From Macrophomina tecta (Eukaryota > Ascomycota > Dothideomycetes > Botryosphaeriales > Botryosphaeriaceae): a stretch of 64,000 nt of DNA. The DNA is taken from assembly GCA_024180945.1 (NCBI GenBank), contig JAKSGN010000035.1, positions 1,302,001-1,366,000 of the forward strand, given 5' to 3'. Under the pieces are notes generated by a model. That model was given only the letters and a program-made list of their open reading frames with translations, ran no database searches and was not told the DNA's origin. Both the position numbers and the translations under genes were made by a program. This document shows positions 1-12,723 of this stretch, piece by piece (position 1 is the stretch's first letter; each line of letters starts with the position of its first letter).

Positions 1-1348
1 GCGGCGCTAGAGGTACCTGATATTCGCAGCTGATTGTATTCACGAGGATAGTTAGAGGGTTCAGGATAATCTAACTTCTTCGCCACAGGTTCAGCGAAGT
101 TGGGCAAGTGTAGTCGGTTGAGTGACGGAAGGTTTACGCCAGGGCGATCGGTCTTGCAGACGTGGCAGCTCTTGCTTTTGTAGGTTCCTTATGAGCAATC
201 ACCTGCCCATTCAAGCATGATCAAATCAAAGGTTAAGAGCAAAGTGGTCCCTCTGCCATCGTATCCGGGGGGAGCGTGGCGGCGCTGGGCCATATGAGCC
301 TATGGTGTGGAGAAGGCGATCCGACCCGAACATAACGGCGTCATGCTCAACCATGGTGCAGCAGTCTTCAACTGAACTTAGCTGCTCCGTGAGGCCAAAC
401 GCGACGGCGTAGCGTCGCTTTTTCGTCTGATAAGAGTTGTTGGGGCGCCCAAAAGATCGGTTGATTGACAGTCCAAACGAGCGGAGCCAAGACCAGCAAC
501 GGTGCGCACAACATAATGGCCTCGAGATGGTTGCGTTGTCGGTCGCACGAAGGACGGTAGAAAACATCAGACCTGCTCCACTTGGGATAATTCTGGGAGA
601 TAGGTGTGTTCAAACAGTCTTCCTATCGCTCTTTGAGGCCGTGCCTCTTCCAAGAGCCACGTGCATCACAAAATCATGTGCACTGAGAGACCCAGTTCGG
701 ATATAAATGTCGAGAGAAATCAGGGACGGTCACTTACGGACGAATGATTCCATTCCCCACGAAAAGGCTGAAACACCGCGGTTATTGTGTGCTAGTTTCG
801 CAGTGCGCGGTATATTGTCAATCGTGTAACTACGTCAGAGAGATGATGGCCCACGGTCTCCTTTTCGGAGACTGAAAAGACGAACCGTTGAGAGGAATCT
901 TGGCAGGGAGCTGAAGGGTATATTTCTCTCGCTCATCCCAACCGTTGCCGAGTCTCCTCAGCAAAGGTGTTGGCATTTGACATCTGTATGAAGTCAACAC
1001 ATAGCCCTATAAGCAGTTTCAGCAAAGGTATTATTGGTACTAGAGTTTAGAAGTACCGTAAACTCATCTAGGTCTGTAGGGGACCACATGCGTGGGCGGA
1101 CTATCAAAGCCTGTTCATCACACAGCAAACGAGAAGAAGAGGGAGCCGACGTCAGCATCACTTTTTTGTATATTACACCTCCAGATCTTTCTTTTAATGC
1201 TTCTTCATCGCCGTATCTGTGGCATCCTGTCATCCGCTCACTTAACGTTCGCTAAGTCGTGATTTGATACATTGACATGGCCCAAAAACCATTCTTCCTC
1301 TCCAAATGTAGAAAAATCAGAATCCCTTACTTAGAATTTTGCAATTAT
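1..1348. other. Left-edge intergenic sequence, no gene supported
   Basis: Only short open frames occur here (at most about 113 codons). None resembles a known family or joins through plausible introns. The last part is the 3' flank of CCT7, whose stop codon is at 1349. No repeat, RNA gene or mobile element was recognised. Confidence 0.5.
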
Positions 1349-3257
1349 TTACCGCCTCGGCATGCCCCTTCCACGACCACGCAGCGCTCTCTGCGCAGCA
1401 CCCGGGGGCAGACCCCTGGCGGGTGCCTGAGGTTGCTGGGATTCTTGGTTCTTGATGGTCTCGTCGACACTGAGGATGAGGCAGGCGGCCTCTATGGCGG
1501 CCTGAGTGGCGTTTACCTTGACAAGAGCGGGCTCCCAGACAAAGTGCTCCATGTTGTCGGCGATACCCTCGTTGATGAAGTCGACACCAGCCCACACATT
1601 ACCCTTGCGGTGCTCGACGCGCAGGCGATTCAGAATATCGGTAGCATCGAAGCCTGCATTGTCGCACAGCTGGCGCGGGATGACCTCAAGCGCCTTGGCG
1701 AACGCTTTGATAATTCCCTGCTGCTTGTGCGGTACGTTCTTGTCGGCGAAGTTGTGCAGGTACGCCGAAACTTCCATCTCACAGGCACCGCCACCTGCAA
1801 CAATGCTCTGGTGCTTGATCGCGCGCTTGACGATCATAATAGCATCGTGCAGCGAGCGCTCGACCTCAGCAATGAATTGTTCCGCGCCACCACGGAGCAC
1901 CAATGTGCAAGTTTTCGCGCCGGGGCATCCCTCGAAAAAGTTGAAGCGCTCGTTGCCAATTTGCCTCTCCTCGAAGCGCTCGCAGGTGCCGAGGTGTTCT
2001 TCCCGGATGTCCGAGCACGTCGACTGAATAGATGCACCGGTGGCCTTGCAGACACGCTCCATGTCGTCTGAAGCAACACGGCCAGCACAGAAAATATCGC
2101 GGTCGGCGAAGTATCTGGGAAAAGTCAGTCCGATCCAGGCCAAGTAGTATAGATCTGCTCACTGTGTTGCCAAATCACCAATGGGCAGCTTGCTCAGCAC
2201 GACCTTGGCACCGGTCTTGTAGAGAGCCTCCATCTTGTTGAAGATGATCTGCCACTCAGCGTCGACAATGGCCTGGTATTCCGACACCTGCTCCACGCGC
2301 ACCTCGGCGTTGTCCTTCTCTGCCTTCAGTTCCAGCTCAACATTCAAGCAAACGACCTTAGGGTTCTTGAACGACTTGGGCTGCTGCTCGAAACCGGCGT
2401 AGGAGAAAGTCTTCTTGAAGGCAACACCATTGACGAAGAGCGAGTCCTGCAGGGCACCACCGGTAACCTTCTTCATGCCAATCAGCTTCTCGTTGAGGTC
2501 GTCCTGGTCGAGAGTAAGCACGGCGTCGACGACCACTGTGTGCTGTTAGCGGGGTTTGGTCCTTCCTGTAGTAACGGCCAGCACTCACTCTTGGTGAAAA
2601 AGTCGGCGTTCCTGTGGATGAGCTTGCTGCTCATTGCGGTAGCGGCCAGCTTCTGCAGAGTCTCACGCTGATTGGACTCGGTGGTGTTGACAGCAATCTC
2701 CTTGATCTTGTTGACGGCCATCTGCGAGGCGCGACGCAGGCCCTTGATAATGACCTGGCTGCTCACACCCTGGTCCACAAAGTCCTTGATCTCCTTGAGT
2801 ATCTCACCGGCCAGAACAACGACGGAGGTGGTTCCATCGCCCACCTCGGCGTCCTGGGAGCGTGCAATGTCGGTCAAGATGCGGGCGGCGGGATGGACAA
2901 TGTCGAGCAGCTGTTCGTGTAGAGACGGGATCAGTAAAGGTGGGCAAAAGGCTCCGGAGAAAGCGGGGACGCACCTTCATGACGGTGGCACCGTCGTTAG
3001 TGATTGTCTGCTTGCCATTCTCGTCGACGAGCAGCAGGTCGCCGCCATAGGGCCCGAGGGTGCTCTTGATGGTTGACTGCACGGCAAGACAGGCGTTGAT
3101 GTTGGATATTATCTGACCGCGGCCCTGTGACTGATCGGTGCCTGTGCGCACACAAGCAAGCGTCAGCAAGAGGAGCTATTTCAACGGGGGATTCTTTGGG
3201 ATTCTGCGTACCCTCCCTCAGCACAACGATGGTGGGCGTCTGGCCGCCAAACGACAT
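1349..3257 (-). CDS. CCT7: T-complex protein 1 subunit eta (CCT7), cytosolic chaperonin
   Basis: The product is one of eight paralogous subunits of the cytosolic group II chaperonin TRiC/CCT, which folds actin, tubulin and WD40 proteins using ATP. Five exons read as complement(join(1349..2114, 2163..2535, 2589..2910, 2975..3141, 3212..3257)) and give 557 residues, the usual size. The N-terminus [19 protein letters not shown] is typical of eta. The nucleotide-binding signature TLGPYGGD, the [13 protein letters not shown] loop and the late VAGGGACE motif are all intact. The C-terminus is Gly/Arg-rich (ARGLPPG...[10 protein letters not shown]), as in other eta subunits. All four introns begin with GT, end with AG and preserve frame. 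The start is the first ATG that gives the eta N-terminus. The amino-acid transporter lies upstream in tandem. Family assignment is secure; exact splice sites were inferred by eye. Confidence 0.95.
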
Positions 3258-3885
3258 GATTACGGTAAGGCTCCGGGGAGCTCTTGGAGAGATTCGTACG
3301 CGTGACGAGGGCAGAAGGCGCGCGAGAGAGGAGGAGGAACGCGGATTCGAGAGCGGTGGTGGGCTGTGGAGGTGTAGCTTGCAGCTCCGAGGGGCACGCA
3401 ACGATTGCTTTCCAAAACGCGCTCTCCAAGCCCGCGCGCAACGGCACTTTTTCCTCCGACCGCTGCAAACATGACAAACTCCGCCCCTGTCCGCTCCGCC
3501 CGCCCCTCACCGCATCCCAGAAAATCACAACACTCCCAGCTACACCGCATCGTAACCTCATCGCTGAGTACCTATGCCCATGTCGAAGCAATCACTCGGG
3601 GATGTTGGCGATAGTCAGGCCAACATCCACCATGCATGACCGACTCTGAGCCGCAGGCATGACATTTTACGGCATCTGCTACACAGAGCCACGAGCACAG
3701 AAAGTCGTGGCCGAGTAAGGAGCACGTGCAGGCGGGATTTGGGATAGTCAAAGAAACAACATGTTCTGTTTCTTCTCCCATCTCGACGTTCTGTATCTCC
3801 GCCTAAGGGCTCACCCGCTCGAATTATCCGCACAAGTCCAACTACCACTCCCGCTCTCTTCATGTATCGCCTTCCCACTCGCATA
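3258..3885. other. Spacer between CCT7 promoter side and transporter 3' end
   Basis: About 630 bp holding the upstream region of CCT7 and the 3' flank of the transporter. An open continuation of the transporter frame (3811-3885) lies inside it beyond the TAG stop. Nothing else was recognised. Confidence 0.5.
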
Positions 3886-5572
3886 CTACCCCAAGCCCAT
3901 CACCGAGGCGCCCACAGCGACAATAAACAAATTCAGCATCGCAAGCGCGCTCTTCTTTGCGCCGGCCCCGAACCACCCACCGATCCCCTTCCTCCCGCTC
4001 CCGCCCCAATTGATGAATAGCCAAAACACGCCGCTCAACCCATACGTGAACCAGCTCGCAAAGATACTACTAATAAGCCCCAACAGCGTATTAAAATTCG
4101 GAATGCTCTCCGCAATGACCCAAGCCACGACCCAAATGACGAGGGTGATGGCCGCCCAGCCGCCGAAGCCGAGCCAGGTGCGCGCGTGCATGTGCCTGCT
4201 GCCCTTGAATATACGCACGTAGATGTATTTTGCCGCCACGTGCCCGTAGATGACGCCGGCGATGATGATGGTAGGCAGCGCGATCCCGTACGCCACCTTC
4301 TTCAGCACCGAGCCCGTTGAGCCCAGCGCCGGCGACGCCACGTCCGGCCCTGAGTAGCGGTACACCACGATGGCGACGATGAGGTACATGGACGTGTCAG
4401 CGAGCTGCAGCGTGTAGAGCGCTTTTGGGAAGTCGCGCGGGTCCTTCAGCTCGGATATGAAGGTGAAGAAGGCGACATGACCGGCGTAGGCGAAGATAAT
4501 GTTGGTGGTCGAGAGAAAAGCTGACGCGAGAGAGGTGTGAATTGTGACGTCGACGTGGGGGTCTGGGGGAGAGGCGCCGACCCCGGCCATGGTGATGATT
4601 ACGGCAGCGCCGATAGAGATAAAAGCTAAGGTTTGATATTAGGTAAAATTCAACTGGCAGGCGGGGAGCAGATCTTACAGCATATGGAGAGATACGATAC
4701 TTTCTTCAAGGTTCGCGGAAGGGTGAAGAGCCAGAGAACGACCAAGCCAATGATCCCCCAAACAATGGTGCACGTTGCGTGAGAGGTGATGGCGTTCATG
4801 GCGATGGTAAAGGTAAGGATATGGCTGCCCATACTGAAGATCAGGAATATCGTCTGCGCAGCTCCAAGGGCTATGTCCGGATCCATTAGTCTCAATACCA
4901 ACAACTACGCGAGATCCGAACACTCACTCTCACGGCCGATTGCAGCAGCCATCGGCCCCCAAGGCTCAAACAGAACTTCTCCGACATCCGCCATGTTATG
5001 CACTGCTTGCGATCAGCACGGATTCTGCCTCCGTACACGAGATCCCTACCATGCGGATATGCCATTTTGAACTGATGAATCGTATACCCCGTGTAAGTCG
5101 CCAAGATACCCAATCCCGCAATCAAAATCACGCCCGGCACAATACCAATCGCCGCCAGAACGGACGGCAAGCTAAGGATACCAAGTGAAATTGTCTCCGC
5201 AATCATGACTACACAGGACGGAATTTAGTCAGTATCAAGCAAAGATCCCCCAAGAGTCTCCCGATTCCTCAACTTACTCATCGATGCATGCCACCACGAC
5301 ATGGTCCTGTACTTGATCTCCGCATCCGTCTCGTCTCCAAAGGGATCGCTCCTCCCCTCCGCCAACGACGCTCGCCTCTTCCTCGCGCCGTTGCTAACGC
5401 CATATCCCGGCGCGGCGCCAGGGCCATGTTGGCTGTCTAACTCGCCTTTCTCGACGTCATTGGAAGATTGCCGCGTCGTCATCGCATTGTCTGCCGTCGC
5501 GCTGCTCTCGCACGAAGGACCGCGCTGCTTTTCAGCATCGATGCCAGGGCATGTGTTTGCGAGGGAAGACAT
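3886..5572 (-). CDS. AAAP-family (Aa_trans) amino-acid transporter, possibly lacking its last 24 residues
   Basis: A multi-pass permease, probably importing neutral amino acids at the plasma membrane or vacuole. Exons complement(join(3886..4625, 4679..4870, 4928..5002, 5050..5208, 5278..5572)) give 486 residues. A hydrophilic N-terminus of about 100 residues leads into the conserved MSWWHASMIMIAETISLG entry to TM1. About ten further hydrophobic segments follow, including FLIFSMGSHILTFTIAMNAI and TLPRTLKKVSYLSI. The ATG at 5572 is the only in-frame ATG ahead of the conserved region. The oddity is the end. The frame stops at TAG (3888..3886) after GASVMGLG, yet the same frame continues for 24 sense codons (YASGKAIHEESGSGSW, then TCADNSSG) to a TGA at 3811. 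That continuation looks like the normal tail of this family. It could be a nonsense mutation, readthrough, or a site removed by alternative splicing. Confidence 0.85.
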
Positions 5573-8500
5573 GGCATTTATGTACCGCGGATGGGGAATC
5601 TTTCGACGAGCGGGGAGCCACGAGGATGTGTGCACCGCCTCCAATTGTGCGCGCGTTTGAGTGTATTATGGGTGAGTGACGTCGGACGGAGCGTGGGCTA
5701 GTAACGGCCCCAGAGGGAGAGGGAATGATGAAGCAAGTGGGTGTATCTATGTGCAGCCGCAGCGACCATAGAGGTATAAAGATTCGGGCGAATATGCAGG
5801 TTGGGAGACGGGTGACAGGAACTCAGAATCAGAGGAGAAATCAGAGAGCAAGTAGAGACTCAGGGACACCCGCGGAATTTCCAGCAGAACTCACGAGAGG
5901 GGAAGGAGCGAGTAGCCGGAAGAGCGGCGTCAGAGGCGGCGGGCGTCCCGCATTAAGAGTAAGAATCACAGTAGCTCGCGCAAATCCCGTCCAATCCGTC
6001 ACCAGGGCCCAAATCCAAACTACCAGCAGGAAAAGAGTGCTGATAGCATGAACAGCACGTCTGACACCCACACTCGCCGCAACTACGTCAACCACGCCCC
6101 GGCGTTTTGATAAGCTAAACTCCGACGACTCTCGCCTTTCGCGAGAGAATCATCGCGCCATATCAATTACTTGATGTGAATGAACAATCACTGGAGAACT
6201 TTCCGACCGCGGCGGACTGAGATACGAGAGTCCTCTTGCTCGCAGATCTCCACACGCCGGGCATCTGACGTCCGTTCTTCCCCGCTTTCCGCGTTTCCGC
6301 GCGCGTGAAAGAGGGCGTCCGCGCTTCCCTCCCTCACGCATCTTGTTGGGTGGGTGATGCGGCGGCGATGACGTCTAGGCACGCGGGAGTGGCTGTTCCT
6401 TGTTGCATCTTGGCTTACGCCCTTGGCCGCATGCGGCACAGGATCGACGTTGCGGCGCGCTCGTCGCACACAGGCAAGAAAGCATAGCTGGTCGCTCTCA
6501 TCCGCGTGGATGCCATGAGCCGGCGGGACCCGACTTGCATGGTTTCGAGACAGGTTGTTGCGGAAGGATGGATGAAGGAAGGAGGGGGTTCGCCTGGCCA
6601 AGCCTGAGCGTTGAGCGGGGCCGGAATCTCGAGTGACGCAATCAGGGTCCGGGAGGGGCGCCTTTTTTTTTTTTTTTTTTTTAACTGCGAGTCCGTGAGG
6701 CAGCGGCGGCGTGTGGAGGTGCGAGAGCTGATAATAATCCGTCAGACCTGGAGCGACGGCGCGCTGGTCCATATCAATTACCCTGCTCCAGGAATCATGC
6801 ACCTACCTGTCCGTCTGAGGCTGCGTGTATGAGGAGGGGACAGGGCCACTGTTGACTCATGGCGGGACTGCTAGCGCCTATTCCACGCAATCACATATCG
6901 CGACGAGCGGGAAACACTGAGAGAGTCGTGAAAGAGATGGCATCCATTTATAGGAACGAGCATGAGGGACGACGTATGCTAAGCCTGGGTGTCGCCTTCA
7001 ATTTGGAGAATCTACCGCTGCGTCACAGGGCTCTGCTGCTCCCGAATACACAGAGCCAAACGAAACACCAGCAAGAGCATCCACCATCCTATCAACTAGC
7101 CGCGTAATCCTCCAGACGGTGAGTGCGGTCGGAGACGGTGTGCAGTCACGATACATGACGTCAACCCTCTCACAACTCCTCTGCAACACGAATCATGCCA
7201 ACCCGACCCTTGGGCAAAGAAGAAAAAGGGACCAAAAACAGTGCACCCTCTGCGGCTGCATAAACACAACAGAGCTCTGCCCTTCCTCAATCTCGTTCCG
7301 AAAGATGAACGGACGATCATTGACTTGCCCACAGAGTGACGGGAAAGCCCCTTACGAAGGAGGGAGGAAGGGAGGGAGGAGAGCACCCCGCAAAGCCCGT
7401 GTCTGCCTCTCCTCTCGCCAACCGTCGCCATTCTCTCGCGCGTTGCTCAATCAGCCTCTAGCGTGTGAAGATCTGAGTCGACAAGCAAGGAAAACTCTGC
7501 AAAAAGACCTCCACAGCCGAGCATCTTCTCACAAGCGCCTAACGGCCTGACTTTCGGCGGAAGCCAGAGTGGAATTTTTTTTTCTCTCTTCTGTAGCCAC
7601 GCATGACGGGGTTAATTCGTACGCGGCTAGACCGGCGGAGATTCGGAGGCAAGGGCTAGTCTTTTTCGCGCGCGCTGCTGTGGGGACCGTCAGACCGCTC
7701 GTGCTTCTCTCTCCTCTTGATTAAATTGCCATGATTGCCCCCGTCTATTCCCGGTCCCCGGTCCTTTGTATGTTTCTACGTGCTGGCTCCGCCCGTTAAA
7801 AGGGCGTGGCGGGCCCTGCTGATATCTCGCTTTTTTCTCTCCTCTTTCCCCCAATACTCCGCAATCCGTCGGACGATTCATTACTTCACCACGACGCCAA
7901 AGGGCGGCCGCAATTAGGATCTTCATACATTTCCCTCGTTCGCCACGGGTATCTTTCAGGAAATGGACCTCTGATATATATCTAACTCAAATTTGCCATC
8001 TCCCACCGGTCGGCTCTTTCCCGTATTTCCTCTTCCACCCAACCAAGCATCCATATACCCATTGGTAGCCCTCACCGGGGGAAAAAGGAGGGGAAAAAAA
8101 TATCGAAAGCAGGTATCTCCAGGCAGCAGTAACGGCAGCATGACCAAACCCAACCCGTCGTAATACCCACCCAAGAACGCGAAAGGATATTTATCTGTAC
8201 AGTCCCGATAAACCCCCCACCAACCAGTCCCCCGGCGCAAACAAAACACAAAAGAGACCTCGACCCAAACGCCTCATGAGGACCGCCATGTCCAGAAAGG
8301 ACCCAGGACCCTATGCAGTATTCGCGCCTGCTCGACCATCAAGATCTCCATCATTGAAATGGGCCTCACTCGAGTCCCCAAAGAGATAAGGGATTGAGTC
8401 GGGTCAAGGCAATTGCGGAGAAGAAATTTAAAACTAAAGAGCAATAGGCAAAACCATGGGCGGAGAAGAAAGAGAAAAGGCAAAATAATATCGACAATAG

Positions 8501-8632
8501 CGTGCGTGCTTTCAGAGCGGGCTCAGAGACGCACATGCCATAATCTCGGAATCTCTCAATGCAGAAAAGAGATGAGGGTAAAAAAAAAATACGAGTCCGT
8601 GGGAGGCATGTCCAAGAGCGGTCATTCCAACC
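5573..8632. other. 3.1-kb gene-poor spacer
   Basis: This lies between the transporter start and the 3' end of SPT7. Open frames reach about 200 codons but are low-complexity, lack recognisable domains and change frame repeatedly. It includes a run of 20 T at 6663-6682. Part must be promoter and 5' leader of the transporter and part the 3' UTR of SPT7. I could not support any gene here. Confidence 0.45.
6663..6682. repeat. Poly(T) tract, 20 nt
   Basis: Uninterrupted run of T in the gene-poor spacer. It could be a simple-sequence tract or the tail of an old reverse-strand retroposed copy, but no flanking element was seen. Confidence 0.8.
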
Positions 8633-11600
8633 TCAACCAGCACCATTAATGCTCTCCGGACTCATCATACCCACGACTCCGTTAGCGTCGTCCTTCTCAG
8701 GCTCCGCAACGTTCTCCTTGCTTGACGGTGCTTCGAATTTGAGCTTTCCAACAGGTTTCGACAAGCCCTTGACCGCCGCAGCTGAAGTGCCGTTGGCACC
8801 GCCTTGCGACGATGGCTGCTGGGAAGAGTCTTGGGTGTTGCCAGATCCTTGACTCTCTTCCAATTTGCGCTTTTTCTTGGCCATCTGCTGTTGCTCGCGG
8901 AGAGGCCGCTTGCGCGGACTTGAGATCTTGCCCGTGGGTGGAAGACGAGGCTTCGGGAAGCGCTGCTTCGCAGGCAAGTCCTCGTCCTCGACAAGCGGTT
9001 GGTCGCTGTTGGCGTGCAACTTCTCCAGGAAGTAGCCTTGCACAAGCCCAATTTGGTTGCGGACTGTGTGGATTGTGACCGGCTCCCAAGGTGCAGGATT
9101 TTCCCACAGGTTGCCAGTTGTAGAGGCAGTACTGCGGAACCATTCATCAGTGGCCGCTTATACGTCTCACCAAGGGGAAAACAAACACACCTTGCGTTCT
9201 GCGTCTGGTAGGCATTGTGAATCCTGTTCTGGAGTAGATGGAAAGGCACAGTGAGCGATGCCAGCTCTTTGTCCAAACCGAGCTCCTTGAAGCCGAAGAA
9301 ATCTTCTCCAATCTCGTCGGCGAAGTCTCCCGAAGAGAACTGTTCGCTGCCATCGTTGAAAGCACCAACTCCATCCGCTCCGGCATTCGGATCGAGAGCA
9401 GGACGCTTTGATGCAAATTAGACATGTTCAAACTAAACACTAGGAAGCTTACCAGAAGTTCGTTCAGATGAGCCTTCATGCGCTCGTGCATGACGCCCAA
9501 CTTAGATCCCAGCCTCTCCACGTCTTCCTTGACGTACGAGTCCAAGGCTTCCAGGTCGACACCGTTTTGACGCAAAGCGTGCAAGATGGTCTCCTCACTA
9601 GTGAAGCGAGGTTTCCACGTAGGAACACCAGTCTCAGACCTCACCTTGGGCGCTTCGCGGTAGACATTGAACGTCCTGGCGATCTGAGTGAAGAAGTTGC
9701 TCGCAACGTCAGTTACAGCGTCTAATGCTGAAGGCTGGAACTCTTCGAAGCCAGCGTGGTAGAAAATCTTCGCAACGCTTCGTTGCAGAGCCGCGCGACA
9801 TGTCCATTGAGACATGATAGCACCGTCATCAGATACAACCACAGTGCCAGCGTCCGCCTCCTCAAATGGTTGAGGATCGTACTTCTGGAATTGGTTTTGG
9901 TAGGTCTAATATGGTGAGTATATGGCTTCTGTTAAGGGAGATAACTGGAACTTACCTGTGACTGTAACTGCATCTGCTTGACGATTCCAATTTTCGCGCA
10001 AATTTTCCGCGTGTCCTGCATCTGCTTCATGTTTGCCTCCATCTTAGACGACAAATTACTTTTCGGTGATTGAAAGTAGCCCTTGGGTACCATCCGCATG
10101 AATTCCTCCCCTTGCTGGATTACTTGACCGTCGGAATCCTCGACCCATTTCAACCTTTCGTTCAGTTCTGGCATGGCGGACATAGTATCGTAATAGTCGG
10201 GGACTTGACGTTCTTCCTCGCCTTCAATACCTTCGGCAAGGGTCTCGCCTGAGGCGGGCTGAACGCCGTCTTTACCGTCAGCTGGTTCAACATCGTCATC
10301 GAGGCCACCCTCGTTGACAGCTTGTTTATGCTGACGCAGCCAACGCCGCATACCAGCTTTTGTGCGCAGTAAAGCCGGCTCCTCAACGTTAAGATGATCG
10401 TTCCGGAAAAGGCGGTGCCGTTCAGCAGCAATCATAGCTCTGTCCTTCTTCGTGACTTGCTTCCACGTCTTGTATTCTGCATCATCCAAGTCTGCATCCT
10501 CCGTAGGCGCTGCACCCACAACTGAGCTCCCCGCATCAATGTCAGAAGCATCGGCCTGGCTTGCAGTGCCAGGCACGCCATTGGTTCCGAGTGGAGTGAG
10601 TGTCCCAGGAGGAGGCGGCGTCTGGAATCCATTTTGGCCTTCCATTTCCGAGTCGGCGCGCAGGAATTCTGTTCTAGGAATACTTGCTGAACCCAGAATC
10701 GGCTTGGTCTCAGCCCCAGGTGTTCCTTCAGTGCCTGCTGAAGGTGCCTTTCTAACTGCTGAAGACCCCTTGTTGCCTTTACTCGGGGCTTTGCGTCCTC
10801 TTGAAGCCATAATAGGCTCTTCTAAACGTGATTAGTTAGCGTGACCAACAAGGTCATCCTGTAATTGCAACTTACCATCGTCACTGTCCTCAACTCCCTC
10901 AAGGTCAGCATCAATGCTCTGCATCCGCCTCTCCTCTGCTTCTACCTCGGCGCGGTCACGAACAACAATGTCGGGAATGAGAGGCACCAGCTTGTCGGTC
11001 TCTTTCTTCATGTACAATGCCTTCTTGCGCAAGAAATGCGCTGGGTCGGCATTGTACTTAAGGCAATTGGACCAGATGAGGTTAAGGTCGTCCACAAATT
11101 CCTTCTTGGAGCGGTATTGGAGCGATTTGAGCTTCTTAATCATAGTGCCGATATCCATGGGCTGCTTAATAACCTGATAGTAATCCGGCGCATCACGCTT
11201 GTTAACGCGCTGCAAGAAGGGTGCTGCGTGTTCGGTCATGGCCTTAAGCTCCATGAGAACCTTCTCCGCGGCCTCATACAACTCTTCTTGACCAACTTTG
11301 TCTTCACTTGCCCACTTGCTTCGGTTTTTGCGCACGTCGCTCATCAAGCTGCGTAGCTGCGCATCGGAAGCTTTGACCAAGTTGCGCTTCGCGTCAATGC
11401 GGGAGATGAGGTGTTTGAAGGTGAGGCTGGAAGAGCCAAGATTCGCGCTACTCAGTGAGCCCTGCTGGTTTACGCTGGCAGTAGCATTGTTTGTGCTCTG
11501 ACCAGACTGTCCAGACATTTCCGTTTCGACTTGGCGATCTAGCTCATCCAGCTTCTGTTGCTCCAGCATGGCATCGCGATCCGTCTCGAGGGTATAAAAG

Positions 11601-12244
11601 AGAGTATGGGATGAGCGGCGCGCAGCATCTTCTGCCGCCTTCTTTTGTTCGTTTAACTCCTTGCGCACGTCTTCGGCATTCTTCGTTTGTTCGGCGGAGG
11701 AGGCCGATGCAGTGCGGTCGAGGGAAGGTTTCGAGGGAAAGGGAGGGACTTTGAGAAGTGAGTTGGACGCATTGGCGGAGGCGGCGCTTTTGATCTGCAA
11801 GGGCGACTCGGCTTGCGAAGGCTCGTCCTGTTCGTCATCATCATCGTCGTCGCCATAGTCGTCTTCGTCAATTGTCCTTGCGGGCTTCTTGGGGGCTGGC
11901 GCGGATTGCGCCTGGGGCTCGGCGCGATGAGCCGACGAGGTGGGCGCAGCGGTGGCATCCGCGTTATCGGTGTGAGCGGACAGGTCAAAAGTACCAGAGA
12001 GAAGGGCGGCGATGCGCTGTTCGGTCTTGGCGAAGCGCTCCCTGAACTGTTGGTGTCTGGGGTCTTCGTCCGCCAGGGTGATGTCGGCATCGTCGTGGGG
12101 CACGGGGCCCGGTTGGGCGCAGTGGGGGTCCTCAGTATTCATAGGTTTGCTGGTGGCCCTCTGCTGGCTCGGGGTGCTGGAACCGGGGCGGTGGGCGCCA
12201 TAGTTGTGTTGCCGCATGGAGTTGCGTTGTGGGTGGACGTTCAT
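8633..12244 (-). CDS. SPT7: SAGA complex subunit Spt7 (bromodomain plus histone fold)
   Basis: Structural subunit of the SAGA histone acetyltransferase/deubiquitinase co-activator in the nucleus. Exons complement(join(8633..9131, 9191..9405, 9453..9905, 9956..10821, 10876..12244)) give 1133 residues. The N-terminus is Gln/Ser/Asp-rich with a run of Asp near residue 135. A bromodomain spans about residues 320-420 ([20 protein letters not shown]) and includes the acetyl-lysine-binding Asn in LKYN at about residue 398. The Bromo_TP histone fold near residues 775-840 ([19 protein letters not shown]) pairs with a Taf10-like partner in the known complex. A conserved [16 protein letters not shown] segment and a basic C-terminal tail follow. 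The next in-frame upstream triplet that could be read as a start is GTG, so I used the ATG at 12244. A VanZ-like gene is transcribed divergently from the same spacer. Confidence 0.93.
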
Positions 12245-12723
12245 TGCTTCGGCCTGCACATCACTCCGCGAACCGCCAAGACTGCGCGCTGGAGGTCGGC
12301 CTCAGCGTGTCTCCCCTGTCCACGGTCAACGCGCGTTGCGGCGAGGAACCAGGGCGCATGAGATGGACGGACGGGTCGGGTGAGATGGAGGGCGTGCGCG
12401 GGCGATGGAAGCTCGATGACAGGGCGGGTGGAGGTGATGAAAGGGACCTGAGGACGTTGACTTGAGGTTGGACGGTCGACCGCGGCGGTCGCGAAGCGCA
12501 GCGCGCTCCGGAGCAGAGGACGCAGTGCCAGCCTTAGCCTGGCCGGATCACATGACCGCCGCCACCCGCGCCGCGCAGCTCCAGCTTGACAGACAGCTCT
12601 GGGTGCCCGTTTGCTGCATCTACATCCACCGCGTTCGATCCCCCACTGCTACGCGCTTCCGGCATGGTCACCGTCCGATAGTGCTCCTGCCACCAGCCCG
12701 TCGCCCCTCCGTTCTCACTCGAA
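12245..12723. promoter_or_regulatory. Divergent SPT7 / VanZ-like intergenic promoter region
   Basis: A GC-rich 479-bp spacer between two start codons facing away from each other, so it must hold both promoters. No specific transcription-factor site could be defended. Confidence 0.5.

Noticed and set aside
270..340. Short stretch resembling part of a 5S rRNA (TATGGTGTGGAGAA)
   Set aside because: Only about 20 nt resemble the 5S core; the 3' half and the internal control regions are absent.
6188..6802. Minus-strand frame of about 200 codons in the gene-poor spacer
   Set aside because: Contains a poly-Lys stretch from the T-run and no domain; its first start-like codon and composition give no support.
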